Source of the DNA: an uncultured Alphaproteobacteria bacterium
GTDB lineage: Bacteria > Pseudomonadota > Alphaproteobacteria > UBA7985
Length of the DNA: 64,000 nt
Reading direction: 5' to 3'
Assembly (NCBI GenBank): GCA_905479265.1
Contig: CAJQLX010000033.1
Location: forward strand, 1-64,000
Part shown: one piece after another, positions 61,076 to 64,000 of the stretch
How the letters are laid out: each line of letters opens with the position of its first letter
How positions within the stretch are numbered: position 1 is the first letter of the stretch
Position numbers and translations under genes: made by a program
The notes under the pieces: model-generated
Told to the model about the DNA's origin: nothing
Seen by the model: only the letters and a program-made list of their open reading frames with translations
The model's database searches: none

Positions 61076-62340
61076 TGACGATCATTCAGGATGCAGTGGA
61101 TATTCTAAAATCCAACGATCGAGGCGAGTTCTCGGTCCCAACGCACGGGCTTTACCCCGTCCAGTTCAACTGGGATTCGGCCTTTGCTGCGCTGGGATAT
61201 CGTCAGTTTGCGCCGCAACGGGCTGTGCGCGAAGTCGAGTTACTGCTCGAAGCGCAGTGGGCCGATGGCATGGTGCCGCACATCATTTTTCGGGGGGATC
61301 ACGACGGCTATTTCCCCGGTCCGGACGTGTGGTCAACAGGCCAGCCCACACCAACCAGCGGCATCACTCAGCCTCCGGTCGCAGGCTCAATACTGCGGCG
61401 TTTGATCGAAAGCGGCGTCGAGGTCGAAAAGGACCGCTTGGCGGCGATGGTGCGTCGCCTGGACGGTTGGTACGACTGGTTTACCCGCGCCCGCCAGTGC
61501 GAAGACAGCGGTGCCATTCTGGTGATTCACCCGTGGGAATCGGGCCGGGACAATCTCAGTGATTGGGATCCAGCGATGGCAGCGGTGGTGCCGGATACCG
61601 GGCTTGGCGATTACCGCCGCCGCGATCTGGAACACGTGGACGCCAGCCAGCGTCCAACCAAGGAAGAATACGACCGTTACCTGACCATTGTGCGGTTTGG
61701 CCGCGATTGCGGCTGGGATCAGGCGCACTTGGGCAAGCACAGCCCGTTCCGCATGATTGACCCCGGGATGACGGCGATGTTGCTGCGCTCGGAGCGGGAT
61801 TTGGTTTGGTTGCAGGCGCAAACGGGTCAGGACATCAGCGCCACCAAAGCGCGGATCAAGCGCCTGGAAGACGGCTGGCGATCGCTGTGGAATCCGCGGG
61901 TCAAAGGCTTTACCAGCCGCAATCTGACCGACGGCGCACAGACCGACGCGGTTTCGGCTGCGTCCTTCCTCGGCCCCTATGCGGGCATGCTGGATCATCT
62001 GGGCGAGACGCTTGACCATTTCGATCGGATTGCCAGTCAGGTCGAGTATATGATTCCGAGCTTTGATCCCAATTCTGAGGGCTTTGACCCGCAGCGGTAT
62101 TGGCGCGGTCCGGTTTGGCACGTGATCAACAACCGGATTGGGCTGGGCTTGCAGGAAATCGGCGAGTTGGACCGGTCTGAGCGGGTGCGACGAGACACGG
62201 CGCGGCTGACGGAAAAATCCGGTTTCAGCGAATATTTCGACCCCCTGACGGGCGAAGGTCTGGGCGGCAAGTCGTTTACGTGGACGGCGTCGGTTTATCT
62301 GGACTGGGCCTGCGATCAATCCGCCGTGCCAACGGCCTAA
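61075..62340 (+). CDS. GH63-type glycosidase, probable glucosylglycerate/mannosylglycerate hydrolase
   Basis: A 421-residue cytoplasmic (alpha/alpha)6-barrel glycosidase. Features shared with bacterial GH63 glucosylglycerate/mannosylglycerate hydrolases are FNWDSAFAALG (Asp34), MVPHIIF, HPWESGRDN with the probable general acid Asp159, RYWRGPVWHVINN and the C-terminal SEYFDPLTGEGLGGKSFTWTAS with the probable base Glu386. It would release glucose or mannose plus glycerate from the imported compatible solute. It sits between permease and ATPase genes, so import and hydrolysis are co-expressed under LacI control. Trehalase-like activity on another alpha-glucoside is the main alternative. Confidence 0.85.
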   Translation: MTIIQDAVDILKSNDRGEFSVPTHGLYPVQFNWDSAFAALGYRQFAPQRAVREVELLLEAQWADGMVPHIIFRGDHDGYFPGPDVWSTGQPTPTSGITQPPVAGSILRRLIESGVEVEKDRLAAMVRRLDGWYDWFTRARQCEDSGAILVIHPWESGRDNLSDWDPAMAAVVPDTGLGDYRRRDLEHVDASQRPTKEEYDRYLTIVRFGRDCGWDQAHLGKHSPFRMIDPGMTAMLLRSERDLVWLQAQTGQDISATKARIKRLEDGWRSLWNPRVKGFTSRNLTDGAQTDAVSAASFLGPYAGMLDHLGETLDHFDRIASQVEYMIPSFDPNSEGFDPQRYWRGPVWHVINNRIGLGLQEIGELDRSERVRRDTARLTEKSGFSEYFDPLTGEGLGGKSFTWTASVYLDWACDQSAVPTA

Positions 62341-62365
62341 GCGAGCGGATAGGAGAGCTTTTCCC

Positions 62366-63430
62366 ATGTCAGCGATCACCATTGAAGGGCTGTATAAGTC
62401 CTTTGGCTCCGTTCCCGTTATCAAGGGCGTGGATCTGGAAATTCAGGATAAGGAATTCGTCGTTTTTGTCGGCCCTTCGGGCTGCGGAAAATCCACCATG
62501 TTGCGATTGATTGCGGGGCTGGAAGAAGCCACCGCGGGGTCGCTGCACCTGGGCGAGACCGACGTCACCAGCTTGACCGCACCAGAGCGTGGGTTGGCGA
62601 TGGTGTTTCAGTCCTACGCGCTGTATCCGCACAAAACGGTGGGCGAAAACATGGCCTTTCCGCTGAAGGTTGCGGGGGTTCCGGCAGCAGAGGTGCGGGA
62701 CAAAGTCCAGAAGGCGGCAGAAATTCTGCAGCTTGAAGCGTTGCTGGACCGAAAGCCAAAGGAGCTCTCTGGCGGACAACGGCAGCGGGTGGCGATTGGG
62801 CGCTGTATTGTGCGCGACCCCAAGGCGTTCTTGTTCGATGAGCCTTTGTCGAACCTCGATGCTGCGTTGCGTGTGGAAATGCGGGTTCAGATCGCTCGCT
62901 TGCACAAGCAATTGGCGGCGACGATGATTTATGTCACCCATGACCAGATCGAAGCGATGACGCTGGCGGACCGGATTGTGGTGTTCTCAGCCGGGCGGAT
63001 TGAGCAGATTGGCGCGCCGCTGGATTTGTATGAAAACCCCGCAAACCTGTTTGTTGCGACCTTTATCGGGTCACCCAAAATGAACATTTTGGGCGCTGGA
63101 GCCCTGTCTGAGGTCGGGATTACCTTGTCGAGCACGCGGGTTCCGGATGTGAGCGCACAGGCCGCCCATTTTGGTATCCGTCCCGAGCACATCACGCTGA
63201 GCGCAGGCGCGGAGCCGGGTGATAATCGGTTGGTGGGCGAGGTTGGAATCTTTGAGAAGCTCGGCGGCGATAGTTTCTATCACGTTGATGTTGCGGGCCT
63301 TGGCACGCTGGTGGCGCGAACACCGCCCACGGCGCAATACCGTGAAGGCGAAACGGTGACATTGGCGCTTGACCCCAGCCAGCTGCATGCGTTTGGCCCT
63401 GATGAGAAGAGCCTTGCAGGGGTGGGTTAG
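62366..63430 (+). CDS. ABC transporter ATP-binding protein, MalK/UgpC type
   Basis: The 354-residue ATPase for the sugar importer: Walker A GPSGCGKST (36-44), Q-loop FQSYALYPH, signature LSGGQ (134-138), Walker B FLFDEP (155-160) and switch His in THDQIEAMTLADR. A regulatory OB-fold (TOBE) domain follows from about residue 240. It closes the operon; a bidirectional terminator lies downstream. Confidence 0.95.
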   Translation: MSAITIEGLYKSFGSVPVIKGVDLEIQDKEFVVFVGPSGCGKSTMLRLIAGLEEATAGSLHLGETDVTSLTAPERGLAMVFQSYALYPHKTVGENMAFPLKVAGVPAAEVRDKVQKAAEILQLEALLDRKPKELSGGQRQRVAIGRCIVRDPKAFLFDEPLSNLDAALRVEMRVQIARLHKQLAATMIYVTHDQIEAMTLADRIVVFSAGRIEQIGAPLDLYENPANLFVATFIGSPKMNILGAGALSEVGITLSSTRVPDVSAQAAHFGIRPEHITLSAGAEPGDNRLVGEVGIFEKLGGDSFYHVDVAGLGTLVARTPPTAQYREGETVTLALDPSQLHAFGPDEKSLAGVG

Positions 63431-63476
63431 ACCCGGTTCGGGTTGAATCAGACCCAAGGGGGTTTTGACCAAAATG

Positions 63477-63512
63477 AAAAAAGGGGTCTTCCGTGCCGGA
63501 AGCCCCCTTTTT
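63477..63512. terminator. Bidirectional Rho-independent terminator
   Basis: A-tract, then stem GGGG-T-CTTCCG / CGGAAG-C-CCCC with loop TGC, then a T-tract, symmetric for both strands, between the convergent ATPase and AbrB-family genes. The word TGACCAAA precedes it at 63466, as at two other terminators. Confidence 0.85.
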
Positions 63513-63548
63513 GCGCTTTGCTTGAAGCCCAGCCCACGGGGCGGGACC

Positions 63549-64000
63549 TTAGGGCTTTGGTGGATTTCCCAGCGGCATAAGCCCCAGCACAAAGCCCATG
63601 CGAAACAAGTGATGCATGGTCACGAAAGCGACCTCATAGCCCATAGCAACAGCCAACAACGACAGCTCTGACGCGCCCCCGGCGGAGACAGAAAAGAACG
63701 TGCGGGCAAAGGGTTGGTCGCTGACCAACGTCAGCAGAAAGGCTGAGCCCGATGCCAGACCGATCATCCACAGGGCGATGATGTAGGCGTCGGGGACATG
63801 GCGACCCAACGCGCGAAAGCTGACCTGTGCCATGCGCGCGCCAATGGACGAACCGAGGATGACTTGCAGCAGGGCGACGCCTTCGAACGGACGATCAAAC
63901 GGCAACAGGCCAAACCCGCCCCAAATCGCCGACAGCAGCATCGGCCCCAGCAACCATATCATCGGCAACCGCAACAGGCGCGCGGCTAAAACCCCCAGCG
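63549..64000 (-). CDS. AbrB-family membrane protein, 5' end outside window
   Basis: The C-terminal part of a second AbrB/AimC-family membrane protein; the frame is open through the right edge (reading leftward), so the TTG at 63974 is not the true start. Visible are the LPMIWLLGPMLLSAIWG segment that opens the second repeat, VILGSSIGARM, and the re-entrant-like VSAGGASELSLLAVAMGYEVAFVTMHHLFR ending near residue 140 of the visible part. It resembles the AbrB-family protein at 47946. Its own operon lies beyond the window. Confidence 0.82.
   Translation of the reverse strand, partial: LGVLAARLLRLPMIWLLGPMLLSAIWGGFGLLPFDRPFEGVALLQVILGSSIGARMAQVSFRALGRHVPDAYIIALWMIGLASGSAFLLTLVSDQPFARTFFSVSAGGASELSLLAVAMGYEVAFVTMHHLFRMGFVLGLMPLGNPPKP

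Overview
The window is gene-dense DNA of fairly high GC. It looks like an alphaproteobacterial chromosome or large replicon. The signs are DctB/DctD next to a TRAP transporter, three tripartite tricarboxylate transporters (TTT), TcuAB, PobA, IclR and LacI regulators, and tight ATGA-type overlaps. Rhodobacterales or Hyphomicrobiales would fit, but nothing here (no rRNA, tRNA or housekeeping marker) fixes the genus. I see no insertion sequence, phage gene, CRISPR array or tRNA. Almost everything concerns uptake and breakdown of organic substrates, with a dedicated regulator beside most modules.

0-8 kb: a plus-strand sugar operon with a 5'-truncated Gfo/Idh/MocA oxidoreductase, xylulokinase, GH43 beta-xylosidase, GH2 beta-mannosidase, a lyxose/mannose isomerase-like cupin and a TauE/SafE permease. 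It would feed pentoses from hemicellulose oligosaccharides into xylulose 5-phosphate. 8-14.6 kb: DctB/DctD two-component system followed by a DctPQM TRAP transporter; DctD lacks the sigma-54 contact loop, and two matching inverted repeats lie before dctP. 14.8-19.5 kb: aldo/keto reductase, two SDR enzymes and a cytoplasmic alkylsulfatase-like metallohydrolase.

19.5-31.6 kb: a probable amine-degradation island. It holds an aldehyde dehydrogenase divergent from an IclR regulator, a class III aminotransferase, an aromatic-amino-acid-decarboxylase-like enzyme, a TTT system (TctB-TctA-TctC), a class I glutamine amidotransferase, a cytochrome P450 and a glutamine-synthetase-like ligase. Together these suggest catabolism through gamma-glutamylated amines with P450 oxidation. 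31.6-35 kb: a structured intergenic region, YtoQ, a metallo-beta-lactamase-fold hydrolase, PobA (4-hydroxybenzoate 3-monooxygenase) and an SGNH esterase.

35-55.7 kb: a large carboxylate island. A minus-strand operon (TctD-TctE, CaiB/BaiF CoA-transferase, epoxide-hydrolase-like enzyme) diverges from a plus-strand operon: an orphan solute-binding protein, TctC-TctB-TctA, an AtuA/DUF1446 protein, DUF4387, TcuA, TcuB and an AbrB-family membrane protein. This meets a convergent minus-strand operon (TctC, fused TctA-TctB, PrpF-family isomerase), which diverges from a second TctD/TctE pair. So two TTT systems, each with its own two-component system, flank a tricarballylate/aconitate-type pathway that includes two proteins of unassigned function.

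55.7-63.5 kb: a LacI-regulated ABC sugar transporter with a GH63-type glycosidase, probably for glucosylglycerate or mannosylglycerate. The LacI gene is preceded by two strong palindromic operators. The MalF-type permease carries an extracytoplasmic beta-sandwich-like insertion. A second AbrB-family gene runs off the right edge.

Outside genes, the clearest structures are a dispersed intergenic element (three copies sharing a 36-base core with compensatory stem changes), hairpins after several solute-binding-protein genes, and three terminators preceded by the same TGACCAAA word.
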